Shown here one piece after another: positions 8,280 through 17,941 of a stretch of 64,000 bases of DNA. The DNA is from Pseudanabaena frigida (GTDB taxonomy: Bacteria; Cyanobacteriota; Cyanobacteriia; Pseudanabaenales; Pseudanabaenaceae): positions 62,001 to 126,000 of the forward strand of contig QBML01000001.1 of assembly GCA_003242085.1 (NCBI GenBank), in the 5' to 3' direction. A program made the translations under genes and the position numbers. A model generated the notes under the pieces. The model ran no database searches and was not told the DNA's origin. It was given only the letters and a program-made list of their open reading frames with translations. The first letter of the stretch is position 1. Every line of letters starts with the position of its first letter.

Positions 8280-8816
8280 TCAGATTAAGACAATTTCCTT
8301 AGCATCAAGCGCAATCGGATAGCTCAAATCTAAGTCGGGGGGATTTTGAGATAGTTCAGAGATTGCTAACCCTTTTACGGGATGAATCCAATCGGCAGCA
8401 ATTTCGGCTAGGGGTAAAAGCACAAAGGCACGATCGCTCATTCTGGGATGCGGTAATACTAATTCGGGCGTATCGATTTGGCGTTCGCCATAGAGCAGTA
8501 AATCTAGATCGAGAGTTCTTGCGCCCCAACGTTCGCGGCGTTCGCGCCCAAAAAACTGCTCTGTATAAAATAATGCTTGCAATAACTGAAACGGATTGAG
8601 CATAGTTTTTAAAATTGCACAGCCATTGATGTAGTCAGGCTGTGGCGCAGAATTAGGTAAAGTGATCGCCTTAGTCCGATACCATCGGGAAACCTTAACC
8701 ACTTCTATCTCAGGATGGGTAGCGAGTTGGGTGATCGCTGCTTGGACAATTTTTTGGGAGTCACCAATTTCACTACTCAGGTTACTACCTAGGGCGATCG
8801 CGCAAATCTCTGTCAT
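8280..8816 (-). CDS. folK: 2-amino-4-hydroxy-6-hydroxymethyldihydropteridine pyrophosphokinase
   Basis: FolK transfers pyrophosphate from ATP to the pterin alcohol in folate synthesis, just before FolP (found separately at 44204-45121). The 178-residue product contains the HPPK signature RWGARTLDLDLLLYG and the N-terminal ALGSNL motif, plus the late HPRMSDRAFVLLPL segment. Length is normal for the family. The next gene on the same strand is murA about 50 bp upstream, separated by a small hairpin. Confidence 0.95.
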   Translation of the reverse strand: MTEICAIALGSNLSSEIGDSQKIVQAAITQLATHPEIEVVKVSRWYRTKAITLPNSAPQPDYINGCAILKTMLNPFQLLQALFYTEQFFGRERRERWGARTLDLDLLLYGERQIDTPELVLPHPRMSDRAFVLLPLAEIAADWIHPVKGLAISELSQNPPDLDLSYPIALDAKEIVLI

Positions 8817-8828
8817 GAATTTTTATTA

Positions 8829-8864
8829 ATAACAACAAAGACGCTGCATAGCAGCGCCTTTGTT
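8829..8864. terminator. Hairpin between murA and folK
   Basis: A stem-loop just after the murA stop with arms of about 13 bases and one mismatch, and a loop of about 4 bases. No strong T run follows on the minus strand, so it may be a weak terminator or a processing site. Confidence 0.5.
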
Positions 8865-8867
8865 GAA

Positions 8868-10247
8868 TTATACGGGAACCGCTTCACTCGTGCGATAGAG
8901 CTTAGCGCCAACTTTGCGTAACTTCTCTTCGATGCGATCGTAGCCGCGATCGAGGTGATGCAAGCCCATGACGGTGGTTTCACCATCAGCAGCTAGTCCT
9001 GCGATGACCAAAGCCGCCGAAGCGCGCAAATCCGTTGCCATCACAGGAGCACCCGACAATTGAGGAACGCCTGTAACTACTGCCACATTGTTTTTGAGGC
9101 GAATATTAGCACCCATGCGATTAAGTTCGGCAACATGCTGCAAGCGATTTTCAAATACGGTTTCGGTGACTACGCCATTGCCTTCGCAGATGCTGAGTAA
9201 TGCCATAAATTGCGCTTGCATATCCGTTGGAAAGCCCGGGTAAGGCAAGGTTTCGATATCGACAGCACGATAGCGATCGCCGCCAATTACTGTAATCGTA
9301 TCTGGGGCATCTATACGCACGGTGACTCCAATATCTTGCAACTTGGAAATTGCGGCGGTGAGGTGTGCGGGAATCACAGGTGACATCGATAGGGTTGAGC
9401 GCGTAATCGCGGCAGCGACCATGAAAGTTGCGGCTTCAACGCGATCGGGAATAGCGGTGAAATCAGCAAAATGTAGCTTTTCCACACCATCAATGACGAT
9501 CGTGCTAGTACCAGCACCTCTAATCTTTGCGCCCATAGCAATGCAGAGATCGGCAAGATCGGTGACTTCAGGCTCCAGTGCAGCATTTTCAATAATTGTT
9601 TCCCCTTCAGCAAGCGTTGCCGCCATCATTAAGGTTTCGGTTGCACCGACGCTGGGATAATCTAAATAAATTTTTGCCCCTTGCAAACGTCCATTGCGGC
9701 TCTTGGCATAGGCTTGAACGATGCCATGCTCGATCTGTACATCTGCCCCCAAGGCTTGTAAACCACGCACGTGCAATTCTACTGGACGCGCTCCGATCGC
9801 GCAGCCACCGGGCAGAGGCATTTTGGCTGAGCCAAGTCTTGCTAATAACGAACCGAGAGCGAAGAAACTAGCTCTCATTTTGCTGACCAGTTCGTAAGGA
9901 GCAGAGTTTGTGGTCAAGTTGCTAGTATCGAGATCGAGAACTTCGCCATTGCGCGAAATTTTCACACCGAGAGTTTCGAGAATATCGCCCATGCGTTGCA
10001 CATCAGCGAGGTTGGGGACATTGCGAATTCGGCAGCCTTCGGATGATAAAAGTGTGCCTGCCATGAGGGCAAGGATCGAGTTTTTTGCACCGCTAATGGT
10101 GACGTGACCCGATAGTGGCACTTTGCCTGTAATGCGGAGGACTGGGGCGTTAGGTTCGATTTGTGGCATTTGCGAAGATTCGAGCGTGGTTAGTTCGATT
10201 GGCTCAATAATTTGTGAAGCGTTGCCAAGATCCATCGTCGATTGCAT
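8868..10247 (-). CDS. murA: UDP-N-acetylglucosamine 1-carboxyvinyltransferase
   Basis: MurA transfers enolpyruvate from PEP to UDP-GlcNAc, the first committed step of peptidoglycan synthesis, in the cytoplasm. The 459-residue protein has the catalytic loop [10 protein letters not shown] with C149, the residue that fosfomycin modifies, as well as [12 protein letters not shown] and the C-terminal [12 protein letters not shown] motif. About 35 N-terminal residues precede the conserved core ([12 protein letters not shown]), so a later start cannot be excluded. Confidence 0.96.
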   Translation of the reverse strand: MQSTMDLGNASQIIEPIELTTLESSQMPQIEPNAPVLRITGKVPLSGHVTISGAKNSILALMAGTLLSSEGCRIRNVPNLADVQRMGDILETLGVKISRNGEVLDLDTSNLTTNSAPYELVSKMRASFFALGSLLARLGSAKMPLPGGCAIGARPVELHVRGLQALGADVQIEHGIVQAYAKSRNGRLQGAKIYLDYPSVGATETLMMAATLAEGETIIENAALEPEVTDLADLCIAMGAKIRGAGTSTIVIDGVEKLHFADFTAIPDRVEAATFMVAAAITRSTLSMSPVIPAHLTAAISKLQDIGVTVRIDAPDTITVIGGDRYRAVDIETLPYPGFPTDMQAQFMALLSICEGNGVVTETVFENRLQHVAELNRMGANIRLKNNVAVVTGVPQLSGAPVMATDLRASAALVIAGLAADGETTVMGLHHLDRGYDRIEEKLRKVGAKLYRTSEAVPV

Positions 10248-10489
10248 AGGCTGTTGTAAATTGGTGGTTGTACCTGCATTGGTTGAACTGGTTGTAGAAA
10301 CGATCGCCTTGTCCTCCTCACATCAGAATTAGCGTGGTCAAAAGTTTAGCGGAGTATATCCGAAAAACTGTTAACTTTTGTACAGTAAGTGTATGTACTC
10401 ATTATTAGCGATCGAGTCATATATAGCAATTCGGTAAAAAGGCGTGAAGCCTCATCTTTACTTTCGAGCTTTTGCATAACTCGATCTGT

Positions 10490-10915
10490 TCATCTGGTTA
10501 ATAAATCGAACAATCCTTCTGGGACTAATCTCTCTTTAGCAGCGAAATAATCAAGCTTTTGCCATGTTGCGATAATCTCCGAACCATCTGTTTCTCGTCC
10601 GATAATTGTTTTCTCTGCATAAAGGTTTTTATCAACAAGTTCGGCATCGTAGATAAATACCACTTCATGACAGCGTTTTCCCTCAAACTCAAACAAGCTT
10701 TCTAAAACTCCCAATAGTTTTACGTCAGTGATGTCAGCCCCTATTTCCTCTTTAATTTCTCTAACGATCGCGCTTTGACTCGTTTCCCCAAATTCGATCG
10801 AGCCGCCTAAAGGTCTGTAGAATGTTGCACCATTTCGAGGGTCTTCACCCCAAGCTACTAATATGGATTCCTGATATGAACAGACACACATTGCCTTACA
10901 GCGAATTTTGTTCAT
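10490..10915 (-). CDS. Nudix hydrolase
   Basis: The protein hydrolyses a nucleoside diphosphate linked to some other group; the substrate is unknown. A complete Nudix box is present: GGSIEFGETSQ followed by SAIVREIKEEIGAD, matching G-x5-E-x7-REUxEExGU. I start at 10915 (MNKIRCKAM), where the fold begins, giving 141 residues. An upstream in-frame ATG at 10954 would add 13 residues; neither has a strong ribosome-binding site. The gene is divergent from the VanX-like gene with under 60 bp between starts. Confidence 0.82.
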   Translation of the reverse strand: MNKIRCKAMCVCSYQESILVAWGEDPRNGATFYRPLGGSIEFGETSQSAIVREIKEEIGADITDVKLLGVLESLFEFEGKRCHEVVFIYDAELVDKNLYAEKTIIGRETDGSEIIATWQKLDYFAAKERLVPEGLFDLLTR

Positions 10916-10972
10916 CTTGCTTATTACAGTTTGCGATCGCTCATTTAGTTTCATCAGAACCTATCACACATC

Positions 10973-11662
10973 ATGTCAAAGCCCTATCAAAGTATCCCGA
11001 TCGCTGAATGTGGTGAGCCATTAGTGACAATTCCCGATCGCATTTTTAAAATCGATCCTCATCCGTATGTTTCATTGGGCGCACCTTATGGCGATCGCTC
11101 TCCATTTTTTGTGCGTCAAGGAATTTTAGAGAAATTGCAAAAATCTCAAGCCTATTTACAAACGATTCGTCCCCATTGGCAAATTGCAATTTTTGATGCC
11201 TATCGCCCGATTCCTGTGCAGCAGTTTATGGTGGATTATAGTTTTGCTCAGTTAGTCGAAAGTAAGGGCTTAGAAGTTAATGCTCTTTCTGAAGATCAAA
11301 AAAATTCACTGATAGCGGAAGTGATGAAGTTTTGGGCGATTCCTAGCCACGATCCCAAAACTCCTCCTCCTCACAGTACGGGTGCAGCGATCGATGTGAC
11401 TCTCTTTGACGATCAGGGTCAGGAAGTGAATTTAGGTTCTCCAATTGATGAAATTAGCGATCGCTCTTTGCCTAATTATTTTGCTAACTCCATTGATGAG
11501 CAAGAGATGGAATTTCATTGCGATCGCCAATTATTAAACCAAGTAATGACCCATAGCGGATTTGCGAGACATCCGAATGAATGGTGGCATTTTTCCTATG
11601 GCGATCAACTTTGGGCATGGATTAGTAATGAGAAACAGGCAATTTATGGAGGAGTTGGCTAG
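10973..11662 (+). CDS. D-alanyl-D-alanine dipeptidase (VanX/DdpX family, M15D)
   Basis: A zinc dipeptidase that cleaves D-Ala-D-Ala; in non-resistant bacteria it serves wall turnover or nutrition. The 229-residue protein shows the M15 zinc motif HSTGAAIDVTLFD (near residue 137) and the C-terminal EWWHFSYGD with the catalytic Glu and third zinc ligand, plus FDAYRPIPVQQ for substrate binding. There is no VanH or VanA partner nearby, so a glycopeptide-resistance role is not supported. Confidence 0.88.
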   Translation: MSKPYQSIPIAECGEPLVTIPDRIFKIDPHPYVSLGAPYGDRSPFFVRQGILEKLQKSQAYLQTIRPHWQIAIFDAYRPIPVQQFMVDYSFAQLVESKGLEVNALSEDQKNSLIAEVMKFWAIPSHDPKTPPPHSTGAAIDVTLFDDQGQEVNLGSPIDEISDRSLPNYFANSIDEQEMEFHCDRQLLNQVMTHSGFARHPNEWWHFSYGDQLWAWISNEKQAIYGGVG

Positions 11663-11676
11663 TTATGTCTGTACCC

Positions 11677-11715
11677 AAAAGATAAAGATAGTGCAACGCA
11701 TTATCTTTATCTTTT
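11677..11715. terminator. Bidirectional hairpin overlapping a stop codon
   Basis: A perfect 14-bp stem (11677-11690 with 11702-11715) between two convergent genes. The right arm contains the last codons and the stop of the minus-strand membrane protein gene. Confidence 0.75.
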
Positions 11716-12126
11716 AGGAATTTCATTGCTGCGCCACTCCTGAGCGATTACGGATGACCACAACATAAAACTAATCAACGATAGTCCCGAAATTGCGTCA
11801 AACCAAATTAATCCATGCATTTTGAGTGACATTGGCACAACCATTGGATAGAGATAGTGTACAGGGCTTGAAATACTAGTAATGGAGTAAATACCTAGCA
11901 ATAAATACGCTAACCAGAATGAACCTTTTGTATATAGCCAATAGCCCAAAATCCCAATAGGTGTCATCACAATCACGGTAGCGAAGACACCAGTAGATGT
12001 GAACCATTCTGGCCCCGAATATTGGCTCAAAAATATGGCGTTATCGGTGTAGTGCAGCCAAGTCGAAACAAGATTAAATATGGCGATCGCTAAAAGAATT
12101 CGTTGATTATCAAGTGAGCGATTCAT
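11707..12126 (-). CDS. Small four-helix membrane protein of unknown function
   Basis: A 139-residue hydrophobic protein with about four predicted membrane helices (for example ILLAIAIFNLVSTWLHY, then TVIVMTPIGILGYWLY). I do not recognise the family. It is monocistronic by position, convergent with the VanX-like gene, and its 3' end lies inside a terminator palindrome. Confidence 0.65.
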   Translation of the reverse strand: MNRSLDNQRILLAIAIFNLVSTWLHYTDNAIFLSQYSGPEWFTSTGVFATVIVMTPIGILGYWLYTKGSFWLAYLLLGIYSITSISSPVHYLYPMVVPMSLKMHGLIWFDAISGLSLISFMLWSSVIAQEWRSNEIPKR

Positions 12127-12311
12127 TATGTAATCCTTTTGAATTGATAATGGTCAATAATATTCTTCATAATAGCCTCTCCGTTTATGGTCGGCTTGAA
12201 TGCTAAATAAAAGTATGATTTCTCTGTAACACCGAGATGATAATTCCTTCATTATAATTATTCTAGTATTCCATCCAGTATTCTCAATAGTCAAAATCTG
12301 AGAGGACAGCT

Positions 12312-13370
12312 ATGGCGATTAACATCGAATCATTATTGGAAGACGAGGCAGGTTACCTTCTTGATTACCAAGCCAAAGTTAGCAAAGATCTCTTACATCT
12401 GCCTAGTTCCAATTGGATCGATCGCATTTTTACTAATAGCGATCGATCGCCTCAAGTCCTTCGCAGTCTTCAACAACTCTATGGCACTGGCAGATTAGCA
12501 AATACGGGTTATCTTTCCATTTTACCTGTGGATCAAGGGATTGAACATTCGGCTGGTGCTTCCTTTGCGCCTAATCCAATTTACTTCGATCCAGAAAATA
12601 TTGTAAGATTAGCGATCGCCTCAGGATGTAATGCTGTAGCTACAACTTTGGGCGTTTTGGGAATGACCTCGCGCAATTACGCTCACAAAATCCCCTTTAT
12701 CGTAAAGCTCAATCATAACGAGTTGCTAACTTATCCCAATCAGTTCGATCAAATTATGTTTGCTTCCGTGGAGCAAGCATGGAATTTAGGTGCAGTTGCG
12801 GTCGGAGCTACGATTTACTTTGGTTCCGAACACTCTACTCGTCAAATTCAAGAAGTTAGTAAAGCCTTCGCTTTAGCCCATGAGTATGGAATGGCTACTA
12901 TCCTATGGTGCTATCTTCGCAATAATGCCTTTAAGCAGGATAAAGATTATCACCTCTCAGCCGATCTCACTGGTCAGGCAAATCATTTAGGTGTGACGAT
13001 TGAAGCTGATATTATCAAGCAAAAATTGCCAGAGAATAACGGTGGCTATAATGTTATCGGTGAAATCAGCAGCTATGGCAAAACTGATAAACGGATCTAT
13101 TCCGAACTCACTACCGATCACCCTATCGATTTAACACGCTATCAAGTGCTGAATTGCTACTGTGGTCGGGCGAGTTTAATCAACTCTGGCGGCGCATCTG
13201 GGAAAAACGACTTAGTGGATGCTGTGCGTGCTGCGGTGATTAACAAGCGAGCAGGCGGTGCGGGTTTAATTTCTGGGCGCAAAACTTTCCAAAAGCCTTT
13301 TGAAGAAGGCGTAAAACTCTTTCATGCAATTCAAGATGTCTATCTTTCTGAGGCGGTGGCGATCGCCTAA
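12312..13370 (+). CDS. Class I fructose-bisphosphate aldolase (DhnA/FbaB type)
   Basis: It cleaves fructose-1,6-bisphosphate to two triose phosphates, or the reverse in the Calvin cycle, through a Schiff-base lysine without metal. The 352-residue protein matches the bacterial/archaeal class I family: [12 protein letters not shown] early, [19 protein letters not shown], and the lysine-bearing strand [11 protein letters not shown]. Cyanobacteria usually also carry a class II enzyme, so this one may be an auxiliary isoform. AGAGGA about 10 nt before the ATG is a good ribosome-binding site. A long palindromic terminator follows. Confidence 0.92.
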   Translation: MAINIESLLEDEAGYLLDYQAKVSKDLLHLPSSNWIDRIFTNSDRSPQVLRSLQQLYGTGRLANTGYLSILPVDQGIEHSAGASFAPNPIYFDPENIVRLAIASGCNAVATTLGVLGMTSRNYAHKIPFIVKLNHNELLTYPNQFDQIMFASVEQAWNLGAVAVGATIYFGSEHSTRQIQEVSKAFALAHEYGMATILWCYLRNNAFKQDKDYHLSADLTGQANHLGVTIEADIIKQKLPENNGGYNVIGEISSYGKTDKRIYSELTTDHPIDLTRYQVLNCYCGRASLINSGGASGKNDLVDAVRAAVINKRAGGAGLISGRKTFQKPFEEGVKLFHAIQDVYLSEAVAIA

Positions 13371-13383
13371 TCCTATAGCGCTC

Positions 13384-13438
13384 TAAATCCTAAAAGAGAG
13401 TTGCGGCGCGAAGCACCACAACTCTCTTTTAGGATTTA
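13384..13438. terminator. Long palindromic terminator between convergent genes
   Basis: A 20-bp perfect stem (13384-13403 with 13419-13438) whose loop holds a GGCGCGAAGC-like core. It serves both the aldolase gene and the TetR gene. Arm sequence recurs, altered, near 60150-60290. Confidence 0.8.
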
Positions 13439-13455
13439 ACGTGGTGACAATTAAG

Positions 13456-14250
13456 TTAACTACTTTTCACAAATTGCTTTCTGCAATCCTTACACAAGTA
13501 ACATTGCTTCCCCCTACGCTGTCCGTTTTTGGATATCTGCTTGGAATAACAATGAGGACATATCATTACTTTCATTACATTATTCAGATTATCGCCCACG
13601 GCATCCCTGACATAAGGCTCTAAATATGCCACTAGCAAATCCTCAATCTCCTTAGCCAACAGTTGACGGCGTTGTAGATCTGGGTTGCGGAGAGCTGACA
13701 AAATCACGGCATTACTACTATGGACGCATACTTCAGCAATCAAACTTAACTGCAAATCATTTAATAGCGGGTTGCGTTGCTTCAAAATACTAGCCAAAAA
13801 GTTAATTGCCTCCTGAGTCATACCTTCATCAATGGATTGAAAGACTTGGCGGTTCGTATAAAACTGGATAAACATTACTCGCGATACAGGATTCTCAAAT
13901 AGTTGCGAAATAGCTTTTACCAGCAGATCGATCATCTGCCGTAGCGGTAATGAGACTATTGCCTCAACATCAGTCTGCGCCCACATCGCTTTAACCCTCT
14001 CCGTATGGCGCAATTCCATTGTGTTGAAAATACTTGCCTTGTCGGGAAAGAATTGGTACAGGGAACCCACGGCTGTACCCGCTTTGGAGGCGATCTGATG
14101 TGTAGTTGCGGCTTCATAACCCATCTCGTCAAATACAGCAGCAGCGGCTTCTAGGATTTTTTCAACGCGCTCTTGACCGCGTTTTTGGCTAGGTTGGCGG
14201 CGCAAACTATCAGTAGATTTATTGGTTGACAAATACGAATCATTCGTCAT
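13456..14250 (-). CDS. TetR/AcrR regulator fused to an IS1-type zinc ribbon
   Basis: A transcriptional repressor-type protein of 264 residues. The TetR helix-turn-helix lies at about residues 28-75 (ILEAAAAVFDEMGYEAATTH, then AGTAVGSLYQFFPDK), followed by the all-helical ligand and dimer domain to about 220. The last 39 residues carry C231, C234, C253 and C256 in a CPHC...KNG...GKQCYLCKDC pattern, which is the zinc ribbon that begins IS1-family transposases (InsA). No remaining transposase is visible downstream. The fusion may be a captured IS end or a true extra DNA-binding module. It is divergent from a Rieske oxygenase gene 78 bp away, the likely target. Confidence 0.82.
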   Translation of the reverse strand: MTNDSYLSTNKSTDSLRRQPSQKRGQERVEKILEAAAAVFDEMGYEAATTHQIASKAGTAVGSLYQFFPDKASIFNTMELRHTERVKAMWAQTDVEAIVSLPLRQMIDLLVKAISQLFENPVSRVMFIQFYTNRQVFQSIDEGMTQEAINFLASILKQRNPLLNDLQLSLIAEVCVHSSNAVILSALRNPDLQRRQLLAKEIEDLLVAYLEPYVRDAVGDNLNNVMKVMICPHCYSKQISKNGQRRGKQCYLCKDCRKQFVKSS

Positions 14251-14328
14251 ATATTCAAAAGCGACAGATTATTCATGATTTTATAAATATATTTTACAAA
14301 TATTTAACTATATCAAGAGGAGATAGTC

Positions 14329-15321
14329 ATGGCTTCTATGTTACAAGGTGCGCCTTGGTTGACTGCCCATACCTCTATGTTATCAACTAATCAGCCACGC
14401 AAAATCTCAGTATATGGTAATGATTATGTAATGTGGAAAGATACTAAGGGCGATATTCATGCTTTGCCAAATGCTTGTCCGCATATGGGAGCGATGCTGT
14501 CTGAGGGATGGTGTGAAATAGAGAGTAATGGTAAAAGCGCGATCGCCTGTCCATTCCATGCTTTACGATTTGACGCTTCAGGTTGCACGGTGCTGCCAGA
14601 TTCCAACAAAAAGACCTTGCCTCTCTTGAATCCATTAGAACTGATAATTCAAGGTGATTTCATCTGGACGTATGGAGGATACGAACCGAAAATAGAAATT
14701 CCATCCGTCTTGAATGAGATTGCCAAAAACCATCAGTTTGTCGGTCATACTGGCGATCGCAGCATTGAAACGGATTTGCTGACGATGCTTCTCAATATGC
14801 ATGATTACAATCATCAAAATGGTACGCATCGGGAGCTATTTCGGATTACAGAAGTGCAATTCCACCAATTTATCGATCGAGGACATCTATCTCATGCTTT
14901 CTATGAGATGCCTACCGCTCCCTATAGACTGATGGAAAAAATTAAAAAGCCTGATTTATTCCTTTTACCAACTACCTTAAAAGCACATTTAGAAAATCAT
15001 TTTCCATCCCTTGTAATTTTTCACGGTGAAACAGATTTTGCTAAAATTACCCAATGCCATCTGTTTGTACCAGAGTCATCAAACTACACGCGCACATACA
15101 TTTTGATGTTTGCTCAACCGAAGCACCCAATGTTTAAGATACTTGGTAAGACCCTTTTAAATTTTGCTAAGATCGTAGTTGACCAAGATGCTGATATTCT
15201 CGGCAAGATTTATCCCAATTCTCTACAGAAAATCAAGCTCAATAATGAAGTGGGTATGGATTGGGTAAAAAGGAATTTTGCAAACTTTCCTAATATCATA
15301 GAGCCTAATCTTTCCAAATAA
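14329..15321 (+). CDS. Rieske [2Fe-2S] oxygenase
   Basis: A non-haem iron oxygenase of 330 residues. The Rieske cluster ligands are visible as CPHMG near residue 48 and CPFH near residue 75. A mononuclear-iron motif follows (NMHDYNHQNGTH near residue 163, D/H/H pattern). The layout is that of Rieske ring-hydroxylating or cholesterol-desaturase-like/PaO-like enzymes; the substrate is unknown. AGAGGAG lies 8 nt before the ATG. It is divergent from the TetR regulator, a standard arrangement for an inducible detoxification or catabolic gene. Confidence 0.82.
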   Translation: MASMLQGAPWLTAHTSMLSTNQPRKISVYGNDYVMWKDTKGDIHALPNACPHMGAMLSEGWCEIESNGKSAIACPFHALRFDASGCTVLPDSNKKTLPLLNPLELIIQGDFIWTYGGYEPKIEIPSVLNEIAKNHQFVGHTGDRSIETDLLTMLLNMHDYNHQNGTHRELFRITEVQFHQFIDRGHLSHAFYEMPTAPYRLMEKIKKPDLFLLPTTLKAHLENHFPSLVIFHGETDFAKITQCHLFVPESSNYTRTYILMFAQPKHPMFKILGKTLLNFAKIVVDQDADILGKIYPNSLQKIKLNNEVGMDWVKRNFANFPNIIEPNLSK

Positions 15322-15482
15322 GCGATCGTAAGGAAGGAGGCGCAAAGCTTAGCCTTGCATTGTTTGGGTTTTGTGCACTAAGCAAAAATGATTAAATAAA
15401 ATCAGATTAACAAAACTGCTGACTAGAAATATTGACGCTGACAGTGTATTGCCCATCGTAGCTATATAGACAATAAAACCCA

Positions 15483-15532
15483 GAAGAGAGAAACGCCGCT
15501 TCACTCTTCTGAGTTTTGCTTTTATATTAAGA
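15483..15532. terminator. Hairpin between convergent Rieske and DUF305 genes
   Basis: Arms CAGAAGAG and CTCTTCTG, extended by AAAAC/GTTTT, flank a loop containing ACGCCGCTTC. It lies just after the DUF305 stop on the minus strand and probably ends both transcripts. Confidence 0.7.
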
Positions 15533-15536
15533 TTCT

Positions 15537-16265
15537 CTACTTAGCGTACCAAGCCTTACGCCACTGATTCATTCGATCGATCTCAGCCTGTTGAGAAGTA
15601 ATGATATCTTTGGCTAATTTAGTAATCTCCGATCGCTTAGATTTTTGGAGTGCGTCATTTGCCATCACCACTGCCCCCTCATGATGTGGAATCATTGCAT
15701 TGATAAACCGCAAATCAAATTCAGCATCCTTGGCTCCTAAATCTTGGCTCATCATCATGCCTTGCTTTTGTTCGGAACTCATATCCATCATGTGCCCCAT
15801 TTTGGCATCGTAAGCCATCGGCTTATCGCTAGCAGAGGCATACCATTGCTTGCGCCAAGTCTTTAATTCTTCAATCTCCTTGGTTTGTGCCTGAATAATC
15901 TCATCGGCTAGTTTTTTAATCTCAGGACGCTGAGATTTTTGCTGTGCTTCTTTAGCCATTTCGATCGCTCCTTGGTGATGTGGCATCATGCCATCGATAA
16001 AGCGAAGATCGAAATCTGCATCGGCTGGGCCTAAATCCATTGCCATACTTCCCATATTGCCCATGTTATGAGGAGTCGGTTTGGTTATCGGTTTAGCAGA
16101 AGGTGTAACGGCAGTAGGGGAACTAGAAGCCGATGACTCTGAATTAGTTGAAGGCGAACATGCCGCTAAAGTTGCAGTTGTAATTGAGGCGATCGCGACT
16201 AATCCTAGATTATGAAGTAAAACACCGAGCTTGGTATTTGATTTAACGGGGCGTGTAAAATTCAT
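15537..16265 (-). CDS. Lipoprotein with two DUF305 domains
   Basis: A 242-residue exported protein. The N-terminus is a lipoprotein signal with lipobox LAAC (Cys near residue 36), then a Ser/Thr/Pro-rich linker. Two tandem DUF305 units follow (about 80-150 and 170-240), each with a DFDLRFI..M.PHH.GA core and a WRK.WY end. DUF305 belongs to the ferritin-like four-helix group; the conserved HH and M residues suggest metal binding, possibly copper, which is an inference. Internal duplication is clear. Confidence 0.85.
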   Translation of the reverse strand: MNFTRPVKSNTKLGVLLHNLGLVAIASITTATLAACSPSTNSESSASSSPTAVTPSAKPITKPTPHNMGNMGSMAMDLGPADADFDLRFIDGMMPHHQGAIEMAKEAQQKSQRPEIKKLADEIIQAQTKEIEELKTWRKQWYASASDKPMAYDAKMGHMMDMSSEQKQGMMMSQDLGAKDAEFDLRFINAMIPHHEGAVVMANDALQKSKRSEITKLAKDIITSQQAEIDRMNQWRKAWYAK

Positions 16266-16325
16266 TAGTCTTCAATATGTTACGGCTACGACCATCTTAG
16301 GTTAAAGCAAAAAAATGAAATCAGA

Positions 16326-16961
16326 ATGAATTATCTCTATTTACATGGCTTTGCCTCTAGTCCTCAGTCCACCAAAGCAAGATATATGCAGAAAAAGTTT
16401 GCCGAACTAGGACTAACTTTGCATGTCCCCGATCTCAACCTCGCGGATTTCTCAAAGGTGACACTCTCCGAGCAACTGGCTTATCTCGATCGCACTTACC
16501 TACATCACAACGAGCCGCTATCTGTAATCGGTTCGAGTTTAGGCGGATTTCTTGCCGTTCAACTTGCCGCTCAAAGTTCATTAGTCCAGAAGCTAGTATT
16601 ATTTGCCCCAGCTTTTGGCTTTAGTCAGAGAATCGGTAATGCCTTAGGCGCAGAGAATGTTATCAAATGGCAACAAGATGGAATTCGTGAGTTTTACAAT
16701 TATGGGATGAAGCGTAATGTAAATTTACAATTTCAATTCTTTGCTGATGCCCAAAAATATACAGAAGAAAAACTGACGCGATCGCTACCAATACTTATCT
16801 TTCACGGTGTTGATGACGAAGTTGTGCCAGCATCTCTGAGTGAAGAATTTGCTAAAAGGCGATCGCAAGTTACTTTAAAATTACTAAACGACGATCACGC
16901 CCTTGGGAAAGATCTAGAGAGCATTTGGCAAAACACAAAGCAATTTTTGGCAATTTCCTAG
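16326..16961 (+). CDS. YqiA-like alpha/beta-hydrolase (esterase)
   Basis: A cytoplasmic serine esterase of 211 residues in the YqiA/UPF0227 group. It begins with YLHGFASSPQS (oxyanion region), has the nucleophile elbow IGSSLGGF near residue 77, a late acid segment FHGVDDEVVP and a catalytic histidine in DDHALG. Substrate unknown. Confidence 0.85.
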   Translation: MNYLYLHGFASSPQSTKARYMQKKFAELGLTLHVPDLNLADFSKVTLSEQLAYLDRTYLHHNEPLSVIGSSLGGFLAVQLAAQSSLVQKLVLFAPAFGFSQRIGNALGAENVIKWQQDGIREFYNYGMKRNVNLQFQFFADAQKYTEEKLTRSLPILIFHGVDDEVVPASLSEEFAKRRSQVTLKLLNDDHALGKDLESIWQNTKQFLAIS

Positions 16962-17090
16962 ACCTGAGAAGAGTACGTTAAATACCTCTTTTACAAATAG
17001 TCATTCCAAAGGGTAGTTACGTCGGATACAAAATATCCGCTAGGATTTTAGAATCAGCAGTTGCATATATAAAAAAGGGTTTTTAAACCG

Positions 17091-17867
17091 TTGAAAAACA
17101 TTATCAAAACGCTGCGAGCCGACTTCGCAATCATTTTTGAGCGCGACCCTGCTGCGCGTAACTGGCTAGAAGTGCTGTTATGCTATCCCGGTCTCCATGC
17201 GATCGTCTTATATAGATTTGCTCATTGGTTGCATACCCTCAAATTACCTGTGGTTCCCCGCATGATCTCGCAATTTGCTAGGTTCTTGACGGGTATTGAG
17301 ATTCACCCTGGCGCAAAGATTGGCATGGGTGCGTTTATCGATCATGGTATGGGTGTAGTAATTGGCGAAACCGCGATTATTGGCGAATATGTCTTGATTT
17401 ATCAAGGCGTTACCCTCGGTGGTACTGGCAAACAATCAGGCAAGCGTCACCCTACCCTCGGCGATAATGTAGTTATTGGAGCTGGAGCAAAGGTTTTAGG
17501 CAATATTGAAATTGGTAGCAATTCACGGATTGGTGCTGGCTCCGTAGTTTTGAAATGCGTTCCCCCTGATTGCACCGTGGTTGGCATCCCTGGAAGGATT
17601 GTGCATCGTCATGGCGTGAAGGTTTCAGCTCTCGATCACTTTCAAGTTCCCGACCCTGAAGGCGATGTGATCCGATCGCTGATTGGTCGAGTAGAGCAGT
17701 TAGAAAGACATGCTGAAGCAAATACTTTACAGCCAATCAATAACTATATTATTGATTCAGAATTGCTTAAGAATGTCCGTCCTCGCCATCTTACGCCTTG
17801 CGACCGTATCGATCATTTTGAACATCCTCACGAGTATGAAGGGTTCTCTGAAGGTGGCGGTATTTAA
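17091..17867 (+). CDS. cysE: Serine O-acetyltransferase
   Basis: CysE acetylates serine with acetyl-CoA, the first step of cysteine synthesis. The 258-residue protein has the helical N-terminal domain ([20 protein letters not shown]) and a left-handed beta-helix of hexapeptide repeats with [12 protein letters not shown] and [19 protein letters not shown]. The predicted start is TTG at 17091, as no in-frame ATG precedes the conserved region. The tail past residue 200 is longer than in enterobacterial CysE. A T-rich hairpin terminator follows the stop. Confidence 0.94.
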   Translation: MKNIIKTLRADFAIIFERDPAARNWLEVLLCYPGLHAIVLYRFAHWLHTLKLPVVPRMISQFARFLTGIEIHPGAKIGMGAFIDHGMGVVIGETAIIGEYVLIYQGVTLGGTGKQSGKRHPTLGDNVVIGAGAKVLGNIEIGSNSRIGAGSVVLKCVPPDCTVVGIPGRIVHRHGVKVSALDHFQVPDPEGDVIRSLIGRVEQLERHAEANTLQPINNYIIDSELLKNVRPRHLTPCDRIDHFEHPHEYEGFSEGGGI

Positions 17868-17869
17868 TA

Positions 17870-17900
17870 AAAAAAGACTCGCGATGCGAGTCTTTTTTTA
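17870..17900 (+). terminator. Intrinsic terminator of cysE
   Basis: A stem of about 13 bp around GACTCGC/GCGAGTC flanked by A and T runs, directly after the cysE stop. Confidence 0.85.
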
Positions 17901-17941
17901 TGGAATTTTTGGCAAGCCGCTATAATGCATTCAAAAAAGCA
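17889..17941 (+). repeat. Left copy of ~53-bp direct repeat flanking the integron
   Basis: It begins in the T run of the cysE terminator and ends one base before the attC core. The core CAAGCCGCTATAAT and following CATTCAAAAAAGCA match the copy at 19197-19245 with one substitution; the left part matches with small indels. Confidence 0.75.

Noticed and set aside
10973-11662. Vancomycin-resistance cluster (VanX-like here and VanW-like at 55674-56486)
   Set aside because: The two genes are 44 kb apart and no VanH, VanA/B, VanR or VanS is present. Both families are common without resistance.
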